Shown piece by piece: positions 15,808-24,051 of a stretch of 64,000 bases of DNA; position 1 is the first letter of the stretch; each line of letters starts with the position of its first letter. The position numbers and the translations under genes are program-made. Source of the DNA: Vagococcus fluvialis (GTDB lineage: Bacteria > Bacillota > Bacilli > Lactobacillales > Vagococcaceae); contig NZ_QPJV01000001.1 of assembly GCF_003337315.1 (NCBI RefSeq), forward strand, positions 1 through 64,000. Direction: 5' to 3'. The notes under the pieces are model-generated. The model worked only from the letters and a program-made list of their open reading frames with translations. It was not told the DNA's origin and searched no databases.

Positions 15808-16881
15808 ATGAGAAATGAAAAAATAACAAAATTACTTGAATTAGAACAACAATCACTTCCCTGGTTTGTTAATGAATACCTTCATTCAAAAAGTATCGTA
15901 CCCTACTCTACTGTTACTTTATATGAATATGCTAAAGAGTTTAGGCGTTTTTTTGAATGGTTAGAATCTGAAAACATGCTAACCTCTTCAGAAATTCAAT
16001 TAGCAGATTTAGAAGTGTTAAAAAAAGAAGATCTTGATCTCTATAAGTCTTTTTTAATGAATTCTCCTAAAGTTGGTACTTCAAAAGACAATCGAAATCG
16101 CTCCTTTGTTACAATACAGCGCTCAATCACAGCATTACGTTCTTTATTTAAATATCTGAGCAGTCAAACTGAAAACGAAGATAATGATCCGTATTTGAAG
16201 CAAAATGTGATGTTAAAAATTGAAAATATGAAGACTTCAACAACTCTACAGGAACGTTCTAGATCAATTGAGAAAAAATTATTGTTAGATGATGAAGCCA
16301 TTTTATTTTTATATTATATTGATCAAGATTATGAGGCAACCTTAGCTAGTCACCAAGCAAAAGCTGCATTTAGACGAAATAAGGTTAGGGATTTAGGGAT
16401 AATTGCTCTTTTTTTAGGGACAGGAATAAGGTTGTCTGAACTTGTTAATATGCAAGTTAATGATCTAGACACTATTAATTTAGAAGCTACCGTTATCCGT
16501 AAAGGCGGATTTAAGGATGTTGCATTGATTTCTTCCCTCTTTATTGATTACATAATAGATTATGCTGAAGCCAGAGAAGAGTTATACAAACCTGAAGTTC
16601 ATGAAAAAGCTTTATTTCTAACAACTTATAAGGGAAAAGCTAAGCGAATTGAGCCTTCAACAGTCGAAAAACTTGTGGCCAAGTACTCGGCTGCATTTAA
16701 AGTTAGAATTACACCTCATAAACTAAGGCATACTGTAGGAACTCAGCTCTATAAAAAAACGAATAGTTTACTCACAGTATCTCATCAATTAGGACAAACT
16801 GGAACAAGTGCTACGTCTATTTATACGCATATCGTGGACAAAGAACAACGGGATGCTATGAATGATTTGTGGAGCGAATAA
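15808..16881 (+). CDS. xerS: Tyrosine recombinase XerS
   Basis: A 357-residue tyrosine recombinase that resolves chromosome dimers at difSL in Lactobacillales, usually with FtsK. The N-terminal core-binding domain spans about 15-120. Catalytic residues visible are R208 (GTGIRLSEL), K232, H304 and R307 (TPHKLRHT), H326 and the nucleophile Y339 (SIYTHI). Length and the start MRNEKITKLLELEQQSLPWFV fit XerS rather than XerC/XerD. GGAGG lies upstream of the ATG. The dif-like site and perfect promoter directly in front complete the single-recombinase module. Confidence 0.92.
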   Translation: MRNEKITKLLELEQQSLPWFVNEYLHSKSIVPYSTVTLYEYAKEFRRFFEWLESENMLTSSEIQLADLEVLKKEDLDLYKSFLMNSPKVGTSKDNRNRSFVTIQRSITALRSLFKYLSSQTENEDNDPYLKQNVMLKIENMKTSTTLQERSRSIEKKLLLDDEAILFLYYIDQDYEATLASHQAKAAFRRNKVRDLGIIALFLGTGIRLSELVNMQVNDLDTINLEATVIRKGGFKDVALISSLFIDYIIDYAEAREELYKPEVHEKALFLTTYKGKAKRIEPSTVEKLVAKYSAAFKVRITPHKLRHTVGTQLYKKTNSLLTVSHQLGQTGTSATSIYTHIVDKEQRDAMNDLWSE

Positions 16882-16916
16882 AAAACAACCTTGCTAATTT
16901 AGAAGGTTGTTTTTTT
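16880..16916. terminator. Bidirectional terminator between xerS and a GNAT gene
   Basis: AAAAAACAACCTT and AAGGTTGTTTTTT form a long stem with A- and T-tails on both sides, so it serves xerS and the convergent acetyltransferase operon. Confidence 0.88.
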
Positions 16917-17348
16917 CATATAGTAATTTAAGAATTTTTCATTGTTTAGTATCGCGATGTTTTCTTCTACTACTGTGAACCCTTTAGACATGAAAAAAGA
17001 TTTTGCTGTTATAGATGCATAGGTTCTAAAGGAATGAATTTGACTTCTTTCTTCAACTTTATCAACCAAAAGTGAAGCAATTCCTTGACCTTGATAGTTT
17101 GAATGAGTAAATAAATGATCAATATAACCAGAATGGTCCATATTAATAAAACCAATTATTTCATTAACTTCGTTTACTGCAACAAAAGCAAACTCATGAA
17201 TGTTCGCTTTAAATTTTTCTGAATCAATTGCTGACCAACTGTAAACTTGCTCATCAGTGTAATCTTTTTTGTTAATTTTTATAATGGTTTCCTTTATTAA
17301 CGTTAACACTTCTTCAAGCAAAAATGTTTTATAAGGGATTATTTTCAT
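16899..17348 (-). CDS. GNAT-family N-acetyltransferase
   Basis: A 149-residue protein with the acetyl-CoA motif NYQGQGIASLLVDKVEE (about residues 84-100) and the FFMSKGFTVVEE block near the C-terminus, as in YafP/PA4866-like GNATs. The substrate is unknown. Its ATG overlaps the stop of the kinase-like gene (ATGA), so it is the last member of a three-gene operon with two other small-molecule-modifying folds. Confidence 0.85.
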   Translation of the reverse strand: MKIIPYKTFLLEEVLTLIKETIIKINKKDYTDEQVYSWSAIDSEKFKANIHEFAFVAVNEVNEIIGFINMDHSGYIDHLFTHSNYQGQGIASLLVDKVEERSQIHSFRTYASITAKSFFMSKGFTVVEENIAILNNEKFLNYYMKKTTF

Positions 17349-18298
17349 ATTGAGCTCCTCTTAAGTTGTTTTAGAGCCTTTTCTACCCATCTAGGAACTA
17401 AAGTATCTTTAGTAAAGTAATCTTGATAGATTCTTTCATAGCGAGTTATCATATTAGCTACATCATTTGCACCAAATGTTTCAGCCCAAACAATAGAAAA
17501 TAAGCTGGTATGCAGTGAATAAAATTTTAATTGCTCCCAAAAGATATCAGGTATTTGATTGTTAAAATAGCCTTCAATCTGTCCTAGCGCAAATACTGGT
17601 GACGTTTCTACTGTGAATAAGGAGATCTTTAAAAATTCTTCAAAAGGATCACCTAAATCCCACCTATTAAAATCAATAACAACTATGTTATTTTGAGGAG
17701 TTAGTATTAGGTTACCAGGATGAAAATCACCATGTTGTTTCACAATTTTCTGAGTTTTGATTGCCTCTAGGCGATTTTTAACGTAAGAGATAACCTCCTC
17801 TTCATGAGGAAGTCGATAATTCCCTTCAATGTATTGGTTCAACTGTCTTTCTTTTTTGTAAAAGAGATTGCCTAAAATTTCTTCTTGGTTAATGTCATTA
17901 GAAATTGGTAGTTCGTGAATTTTTTTAAGAATTTTACCTGCTATGACGCCTAAATCATATTGTTTTTGAGTTGAAAATGTTTCGATAGTCTCTTCCAAAG
18001 TTTTTCCTTCAACATAGTTCAAAAGAATATAGCCGTAAGCTGAAATATCAGAAACTTTACCGCATTCAATGGGTTTTGAACAAGGGATAATATCATGACA
18101 TTCTTTAATAAAGTTAAATTCAACTTGTTTTTCAGTAAGTTTATCACTCTTAAATAAGCGAAGGATATAGGAAGTTTGATTTTTAGTAACTAGATACTTC
18201 TTGTCTTGGGACCAACCTAAATCAATAAAGTTAATACTATCCCACGCTTCATAATAAGGAATATTCTTTTGTAAAAAATCTTGACTGTTTTCTTCCAA
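17345..18298 (-). CDS. Aminoglycoside-phosphotransferase-like kinase
   Basis: A 317-residue APH/choline-kinase-fold protein. The catalytic loop HGDFHPGN (189-196) and the metal-binding D209 in VVIDFNRWDLGD are intact, as is an N-lobe with YILRLFK. Such enzymes phosphorylate aminoglycosides, macrolides, sugars or other small alcohols; which one is unknown. The start is TTG with GAGGTGG 6 nt upstream. It lies between the nucleotidyltransferase and GNAT genes in one operon. Confidence 0.82.
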   Translation of the reverse strand: MEENSQDFLQKNIPYYEAWDSINFIDLGWSQDKKYLVTKNQTSYILRLFKSDKLTEKQVEFNFIKECHDIIPCSKPIECGKVSDISAYGYILLNYVEGKTLEETIETFSTQKQYDLGVIAGKILKKIHELPISNDINQEEILGNLFYKKERQLNQYIEGNYRLPHEEEVISYVKNRLEAIKTQKIVKQHGDFHPGNLILTPQNNIVVIDFNRWDLGDPFEEFLKISLFTVETSPVFALGQIEGYFNNQIPDIFWEQLKFYSLHTSLFSIVWAETFGANDVANMITRYERIYQDYFTKDTLVPRWVEKALKQLKRSSI

Positions 18299-18334
18299 AA
18301 TTATCCACCTCGTTATATGGTTAACATAATATTT

Positions 18335-18898
18335 TTATGTTAACTGATTTTCTGTTTTTAACTCAGGCCATTTTTTTAGCCATTGCTTCTTTTCTACTCT
18401 TTGATGATAAACAACCATTCTAGCAGTGTCTTCCATAAAAAATGGTGTTGGTTTGATTGTTAGAGAAACCAAATCATTAATGCCACAGGGAGCGAGTAGC
18501 TCTAACTGGTTATTACTATCCAATCTTAAACCAATAGCAGTACATGTCTCAGGAAACTTAGCTAATGCGTCAGCACTATTTATATAAGGTTTTGTATTTG
18601 GATTATGGATATTCATATAGACTTGATTTTTAAGTTCCCAATCATATAAAGGATACTTGTTTTTCAAGTTTTTCTCTATTTCTAAAGTTTCTTTATAAGA
18701 AATATCCGGATCGTAAAAAATAATATCCACATCAGAAATTAAACTTGTCTTTTGCTTTGATAAATAATTCCAAACATAGTTTCTTAAAGTTCCTGCACAC
18801 AACCAACAATCTTTTAAATTTAACTGATGTATTATAGCTAAGATTTCCATTATATCAGAGTTTTTAGAAAATAATTTTTTTAAACTAGTTTCATTCAT
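18335..18898 (-). CDS. Nucleotidyltransferase-family protein (COG3575 type)
   Basis: A 187-residue protein with the nucleotidyltransferase pattern CAGTLRNYVWNYL followed by DVDIIFYDPD (about residues 34-70). Such proteins are predicted to transfer NMP groups, but physiological substrates are unknown. It is the first gene of a three-gene operon, with GGGGAG before its ATG. A LexA-like box lies 54 nt upstream and a TATACT -10 box at 18927-18932. Confidence 0.78.
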   Translation of the reverse strand: MNETSLKKLFSKNSDIMEILAIIHQLNLKDCWLCAGTLRNYVWNYLSKQKTSLISDVDIIFYDPDISYKETLEIEKNLKNKYPLYDWELKNQVYMNIHNPNTKPYINSADALAKFPETCTAIGLRLDSNNQLELLAPCGINDLVSLTIKPTPFFMEDTARMVVYHQRVEKKQWLKKWPELKTENQLT

Positions 18899-18951
18899 TT
18901 CGAGACTCCCCTACTCTTTTTTATCAGTATAATGGAAAATAAAAACAAAGT

Positions 18952-18965
18952 CGAACGTACATTCG
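18952..18965 (-). promoter_or_regulatory. LexA (SOS) box-like operator
   Basis: CGAACGTACATTCG matches the Gram-positive LexA/DinR consensus CGAACRNRYGTTYG at 13 of 14 positions. It lies just upstream of the predicted -35 region of the nucleotidyltransferase operon. Confidence 0.55.
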
Positions 18966-18966
18966 A

Positions 18967-19003
18967 AAAAAAGAACCTCTCTTTTATAGGAGAAGTTCTT
19001 TTA
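18967..19003 (-). terminator. Terminator of the MacB-like ABC transporter gene
   Basis: Stem 18971-18976 with 18995-19000, continued after one mismatch by 18978-18981 with 18990-18993, followed leftward by a U-run. Confidence 0.75.
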
Positions 19004-19008
19004 AACTA

Positions 19009-21348
19009 TTAATCGGCTCTTAAAGCGATAGCAGCATCTTTTTTCGCAGCAATTTTAGCTGGGATATGTCCACCAATCATCGTTAAGATTGTTGAAACAA
19101 TGATTAAAGTAAGTCCGTGAACTGGGTTGAGTTGAGCTACATTTTTTAAGTCAGTCAAATTGTACAGTAGACTATTGATTGGGAATGTTGACAAGTAGGC
19201 AATAAAGACTCCTAAAGTACCTGAAGCAATTCCTAAAATACATGTTTCTGCATCAAAAACACGAGTAATATCTTTTTTACGGGCTCCTAAAGCTTTTAAA
19301 ACACCAATTTCTTTCGTTCTTTCAAGTACTGATGTATAAGTGATAATGCCAATCATAATCATACTTGTAACAAGTGAAATACCAGCAAATGCTATTAAAA
19401 CATAAGTGACAGCATCCATAAGACCACCTGTTAAATCAGTCATTGTTCCTGCTAAATCTGAATAGATGATTTTATCTTCTTTGCTCTTACCTTTATTAAA
19501 ATCATCTAAATAGGCTAATACATCGTCTTTGTTACTGTAGTTACTTGGATAAATCATAATACTTGAAGGAATACTGCTACCTCCTAAGTAAGTAATAAAG
19601 CTTTCTTTTCCAGATTTATCTAAGGGTTCGTTACTCATAACGTTAACATCACTATCAAGTTGAGCTTTGACAATAGCTGAATTTTCATTGTCAGTAACAA
19701 TTTTAGATGTTAATTCATTACTATATGCAAATCCTGGTGCGATTAAATTCATCGTTGAAGATGATTTAACACGTAAAATACCGCTAACTGTTAATGTATT
19801 GTTGTTTTCGTTATCATATAAAGTTTTATAGTCAGTTGCTGGAATGAAGTTTCCTGTTGGTAGTTCTTGATAATATTCATTATTGTGAACTAACTTCATC
19901 TCTGTACCGACGATTTGATTAAAATCTAATTTTTCATCTTCTTTAACATCGAAGCCCAGATTTTTTAATGCGTTAATGTTGGTACTATTATTTCTATCAA
20001 CTATTAAAACAATATCAGTAGCTTTTTTAGGATAGTTACCAGCTAAAACTGTGTAGTTATCTTTTAAAAAGTCATTCTCGTCTGAATCAAGGGATGTTGG
20101 GAATGATGAAACACCAATACCTGTCATACTTGCCATGGCACTAGACATAGAAAGTCCTGTAGAGTCTGCTTGATTAGAAAATGAAACAGGTTTAACCTCA
20201 TCTCCCGTTTTTCGAAGTAAATTCATGTTAACTGTTCGAGTAAATCCTAAATTACTATTAAAACTCTTATCCATATTTTCAACATAATCAACAAATGTTT
20301 GATCTATTTTATTAACATGTTGCATCTTATCTTCTTCACTTCTTTTAGCAGTTATTGTTTTTTCTTTTGAAAATGAACCTTTCTCACTACCTAGTGAATG
20401 TTGAGGATTAGCTGTTTGATCGGTAGTTACTTTAGAAATAGTGATTGGAAATTTGGCTAAAGTTTCAGATTGGGTTTGATCAATTTGTTTCTGGAAACCG
20501 GTAGATAAAGCCAAAACGATTCCTATACTGATAATCCCGATACTTGAAGCAAAGGCAGTTAAGAAAGTACGTCCTTTTTTTGTTCTCAAGTTATTAAATG
20601 AGAGATTTAAAGCAGTCCAAAAACTCATTTTTGTTCTTTTTAATTCAAATTGATCTTTCTTTTTACTTTCAACATGAGGGTTAGAATCTTTTTTGATTCG
20701 TCCATCTGAGAATTCGATAATACGATCTGCATACTCATAAGCTAAGTCAGGATTATGAGTTACCATAATAACTAATTTTTCTTTTGAGAGTTCTTTGATT
20801 AAATTCATGATTTGAACACTTGTTTCAGTATCTAATGCTCCTGTAGGTTCGTCACAAAGCAAGATATCCGGATCATTGGCTAAAGCACGAGCGATAGCCA
20901 CACGTTGCATTTGACCACCTGATAATTGATTAGGTTTTTTATTCATATGGTCACTTAAACCAACACGTTCTAAAGCATTTTTGGCATTTTCTCTTTTAGT
21001 CGCTTTATCAACACCGCTTAAGGTCATTCCAAGCTCAACATTTTCGATAATTCCTAAGTGGCTAATTAAGTTATAACTTTGGAAAACAAAACCAATAGAG
21101 TTATTTCGATAAGCATCCCAGTCACTATCTTTAAAGGTTTTAGTAGATTTTCCGTCGATAATCATGTCTCCTGAATCATAATTATCTAAACCACCTGTCA
21201 CATTTAACATAGTTGTTTTACCAGAACCACTAGCACCTAATATAGCAACGAACTCTTGTCTTCTAAAGGAAACTGATACTCCATCTAAGGCTTTTGTGAC
21301 GGTATCTCCAACATGATAATATTTTTTGATGTCTTTTAGTTCCAACAT
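19009..21348 (-). CDS. MacB-type ABC transporter, ATPase fused to permease
   Basis: A 779-residue fusion. Residues 1-225 form an ATPase (Walker A LGASGSGKTT, signature LSGGQMQR, Walker B ILLCDEPTGALD). A permease follows with one helix near residue 260, a large extracellular domain of about 350 residues, and three C-terminal helices with the FtsX motif (TKEIGVLKALGARKKDI). Such transporters use mechanotransmission and act in antimicrobial peptide defence or lipoprotein/toxin export. There is no partner gene. The direct repeats 21393-21424 just upstream suggest control by a two-component regulator, as is common for peptide-defence transporters. Confidence 0.88.
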   Translation of the reverse strand: MLELKDIKKYYHVGDTVTKALDGVSVSFRRQEFVAILGASGSGKTTMLNVTGGLDNYDSGDMIIDGKSTKTFKDSDWDAYRNNSIGFVFQSYNLISHLGIIENVELGMTLSGVDKATKRENAKNALERVGLSDHMNKKPNQLSGGQMQRVAIARALANDPDILLCDEPTGALDTETSVQIMNLIKELSKEKLVIMVTHNPDLAYEYADRIIEFSDGRIKKDSNPHVESKKKDQFELKRTKMSFWTALNLSFNNLRTKKGRTFLTAFASSIGIISIGIVLALSTGFQKQIDQTQSETLAKFPITISKVTTDQTANPQHSLGSEKGSFSKEKTITAKRSEEDKMQHVNKIDQTFVDYVENMDKSFNSNLGFTRTVNMNLLRKTGDEVKPVSFSNQADSTGLSMSSAMASMTGIGVSSFPTSLDSDENDFLKDNYTVLAGNYPKKATDIVLIVDRNNSTNINALKNLGFDVKEDEKLDFNQIVGTEMKLVHNNEYYQELPTGNFIPATDYKTLYDNENNNTLTVSGILRVKSSSTMNLIAPGFAYSNELTSKIVTDNENSAIVKAQLDSDVNVMSNEPLDKSGKESFITYLGGSSIPSSIMIYPSNYSNKDDVLAYLDDFNKGKSKEDKIIYSDLAGTMTDLTGGLMDAVTYVLIAFAGISLVTSMIMIGIITYTSVLERTKEIGVLKALGARKKDITRVFDAETCILGIASGTLGVFIAYLSTFPINSLLYNLTDLKNVAQLNPVHGLTLIIVSTILTMIGGHIPAKIAAKKDAAIALRAD

Positions 21349-21392
21349 TTATACCATCTCATTTCTTTTGTTTTTTTAACTCTAACACTTGA

Positions 21393-21424
21393 ACATTAAC
21401 TGAATATTAACTGAATATTAACTC
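21393..21424 (-). promoter_or_regulatory. Three 11-bp direct repeats (GTTAA-N6), response-regulator-type operator
   Basis: On the leftward strand GTTAA occurs three times at exact 11-bp spacing, so all copies face the same side of the helix. This is the layout bound by OmpR/PhoB-family regulators; the S. aureus SaeR site is GTTAA-N6-GTTAA. It lies 45-76 nt upstream of the ABC transporter ATG and overlaps the stop codon of the Crp/Fnr gene. Confidence 0.6.
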
Positions 21425-22074
21425 AGTTCATTTATTAAAGATTTTAACATTTTGGGATTAATGATATAGCCTTTTTTATTTTTTGTAACTAAGGCTTCTT
21501 CTTTAAAATATTTAAACGTATGCATAAAGTGTCTGTAACTTACACCTAAGTATTCTGCAATTTCAGTGTGTTTTTCATGATATTCATTGTTAATCGAAAC
21601 TTCTAGTAATAATTTAGCTAATCTAACTTTTAATTCTTGAGTTTGTTGCTCTTTAAAGTGATTCATTCTAAGAAGTAACTTTTTACCGATATATCTAGAT
21701 AAGAATAATAAAAAGTCTGGTTCAGTTAAAACATGGTTTCTAATAATATCTATCGGAATTCCTAAACAGACAGTATCCCCCATAGATATCACATCTTTGA
21801 TTGTTTCTTCAGCCTCAATAATAGTTAAATCACCAATTAAATCATCAGTTATTAAAAACTGAAGAATGATTCGTTTACCATTATCTTGTGTGGCAATTAC
21901 TTTAGCTCGTCCTTCAAGAATGATAAATAAGTAGGTTAATTCATCCATCTCTTTAGTGATAAACTCCCCATTTTTGAAATTAAATACAAAGGACTCTTTA
22001 AGAATATCTTTTGTGACACCAGGGATGTTTTTCTTTAGCTTCCATTTTGAAGTAGAGTACATTGTTTTCTTCAT
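21418..22074 (-). CDS. Crp/Fnr-family transcription regulator (YeiL-like)
   Basis: A 218-residue regulator with a cyclic-nucleotide-binding-type beta-roll (about 30-120, ITKEMDELTYLFIILEGRAKVI) and a C-terminal winged helix (HTEIAEYLGVSYRHFMHTFKYFKEEALV). There is no N-terminal cysteine cluster for an iron-sulfur centre, so it is not a classical Fnr. GGAGG precedes the ATG. It is divergent from a YczE-like membrane protein, a common pairing for a regulator and its target. Confidence 0.85.
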   Translation of the reverse strand: MKKTMYSTSKWKLKKNIPGVTKDILKESFVFNFKNGEFITKEMDELTYLFIILEGRAKVIATQDNGKRIILQFLITDDLIGDLTIIEAEETIKDVISMGDTVCLGIPIDIIRNHVLTEPDFLLFLSRYIGKKLLLRMNHFKEQQTQELKVRLAKLLLEVSINNEYHEKHTEIAEYLGVSYRHFMHTFKYFKEEALVTKNKKGYIINPKMLKSLINELS

Positions 22075-22155
22075 TTTTTTCCTCCGAAAATAGGCTATAT
22101 CTCATATTACCATTTTTTTAATAAGAGTACTATAAACGATGAAAGGATGATTTAA

Positions 22156-22767
22156 ATGAAAAAACTAATGAGCTCTTTGATTTATTATTTTATTAGCGCA
22201 GTGGGAATATCTTTAACTATTAAAGCAGGAATAGGCGTTAGCAGTTTCAATTCTCTCAATGTCGCCGTATCCAATTTAACAACTATTCAAGTAGGAACTA
22301 TTACTTCTGTTATCAATTTATTATTTTTAGTCGGTTGTTTAGTAATTGATGAGAACAGAAAATTAAGTAAATACCTACTAATGTTTGTTGCAACTATGAG
22401 TTTTGGTATGGTTATTAACTTTGTTTACTATACTCTTTTTGCTAATGTTACCTTAGTTTCTTATTTCCTAAAAATTAGTGTTTTTGTTTTAGGTGTGGCA
22501 ATCGCAGGCTTTGGAACAGGACAAGTACTTAGAATTAATTTGCTGACCTTCCCTATTGAATCTTTTTGCCAATTATTGGCTAGTAAAACTAAATTGACCT
22601 TCTCTAATTACCGCTACGGAGTTGATATAGTTTGTGTTGTCTTATCTATTCTTATTTCGGTTTTATTTTCACTACCAATAGTTGTCAGAGAAGGAACTAT
22701 CTTAAGTTTGTTCTTATTGTCTGGTGTTATTAGTTTCTCTAAAAAAATAACACTTTTTGCTAAATAA
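22156..22767 (+). CDS. YczE/YyaS-family membrane protein
   Basis: A 203-residue protein with five predicted helices. Family features are the early block GISLTIKAGIGVSSFNSLNVAVS and, later, FGTGQVLRINLLTFPIESFCQLL. Function in the family is poorly known; B. subtilis YczE affects lipopeptide production. AAAGGATG precedes the ATG. It is divergent from the Crp/Fnr regulator, which may control it. Confidence 0.8.
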   Translation: MKKLMSSLIYYFISAVGISLTIKAGIGVSSFNSLNVAVSNLTTIQVGTITSVINLLFLVGCLVIDENRKLSKYLLMFVATMSFGMVINFVYYTLFANVTLVSYFLKISVFVLGVAIAGFGTGQVLRINLLTFPIESFCQLLASKTKLTFSNYRYGVDIVCVVLSILISVLFSLPIVVREGTILSLFLLSGVISFSKKITLFAK

Positions 22768-22842
22768 TTATCAAGGAACGACTTGTCACTCTATGAGCAA
22801 TATGAGAATATAAAAGTGATAGATTGATTAGGAGTTGAGATA

Positions 22843-24030
22843 ATGCAAGAATACAAAGTTAGTTTACCTAAGGAGTTAGACGATGATTTAAGTATTTTAG
22901 ATCAAGAAACAATTTCTGTAAAAAAAGAACATCAACGACTTGTTATTGAAAAAAAGAAAACGCCTTTTGAAACACAAAATGTTTCCTTAAGATGGTTTTT
23001 ATTACCTGCTTTAATGTGTAGTGTGATTTTCTTTATTGTCTTCTTTACATGGGGAGATAAACAGATTTCCATGACTGGAGATTTTTCAATTGCAACAGCT
23101 ACGATGTTATTAGGATTAATTAGTGGAAGTTTTTCTTTTATTTCCATCTTTATTAACAGAAAGAGAAAAGAAAAAAATCCTGAATTAAGTGATATTCAGT
23201 GGCGTAATGTCCCTACCATTATTGGTGCTTTTATTGTCATTTTGATGCTTGGAATTTTAAGTTTCTTCTGGATTATTGGTATGATGTTTGAAGGAGCAAG
23301 TTTTGATATTTATACAGCAACAGCTATTTTCTTTATTTTTACAGCTATTATTAATTATTTGATGATTTATGCAGCTTATAGTTTTACGTCTTCAATGATT
23401 GTAACTATCTTAATTGTTGTGATAATCGGTGGTGTATTCTTTGCGATGTTAACTAATAGCGAGAGTCGCTGGTGGCAACACAACTTTAGTTTTTTAGGGA
23501 CTAATGAAGCAGCGAGTAGTTGGCAATTTAATTTAACTTTGATGCTTTCCGCTCTACTGATGGTAGCTTTAATTGACTATTTATTTGTAAATCTTAAAAA
23601 AAGTGGCTATACAGGCTTTAAAGTGGCTAGTTTAAGAGTTTTACTAACAATGGTAGCAATCTCCCTTGGAGGTGTTGGATTCTTCCCTAATAATGGTACA
23701 GGACAACTTCATGCTCTTCATACAAAAGCTGCTGAGATGTTAGTCTATTTAATAGTTATTTTGATTGTTAGTATTCGTTGGATTTTACCAAAAGTGACGA
23801 AGGAATTTCTAACGATTTCTTACGGAATTGCAGCGGTCTTAGTTGCCTGTAACTTTTTATTCCAAAACATTGGCTACTTATCTTTAACAGTCTTTGAATT
23901 ATTGGCATTTGGTTTAGCCCTAAGTTGGATTTTATTATTACTACAACATATTCAACAATTAGCTCATTTAACAAATGCAGTCTATGAAATAAGTATTGAA
24001 CCTATAAAAGAAGAACTAGCAGAGGAATAA
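22843..24030 (+). CDS. DUF998-like multi-span membrane protein
   Basis: A 395-residue protein with a cytoplasmic N-terminus of about 50 residues, two helices, a short basic loop (NRKRKEKN) and about eight more helices. The segment NFSFLGTNEAASSWQFNLTLMLSALLM resembles the DUF998 family; GVGFFPNNGTGQLHALHTKAAEM is its conserved histidine-containing loop (about 285-307). Function is unknown. It faces the PBP gene across a shared terminator. Confidence 0.65.
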   Translation: MQEYKVSLPKELDDDLSILDQETISVKKEHQRLVIEKKKTPFETQNVSLRWFLLPALMCSVIFFIVFFTWGDKQISMTGDFSIATATMLLGLISGSFSFISIFINRKRKEKNPELSDIQWRNVPTIIGAFIVILMLGILSFFWIIGMMFEGASFDIYTATAIFFIFTAIINYLMIYAAYSFTSSMIVTILIVVIIGGVFFAMLTNSESRWWQHNFSFLGTNEAASSWQFNLTLMLSALLMVALIDYLFVNLKKSGYTGFKVASLRVLLTMVAISLGGVGFFPNNGTGQLHALHTKAAEMLVYLIVILIVSIRWILPKVTKEFLTISYGIAAVLVACNFLFQNIGYLSLTVFELLAFGLALSWILLLLQHIQQLAHLTNAVYEISIEPIKEELAEE

Positions 24031-24050
24031 ATCTGCTAGTTCTTCTTTTT
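24010..24050. terminator. Bidirectional terminator between DUF998-like and PBP genes
   Basis: A 14-bp perfect stem (24010-24023 with 24032-24045, 8-nt loop) followed by five T residues. It includes the last codons of the rightward gene. Confidence 0.9.
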
Positions 24051-24051
24051 C

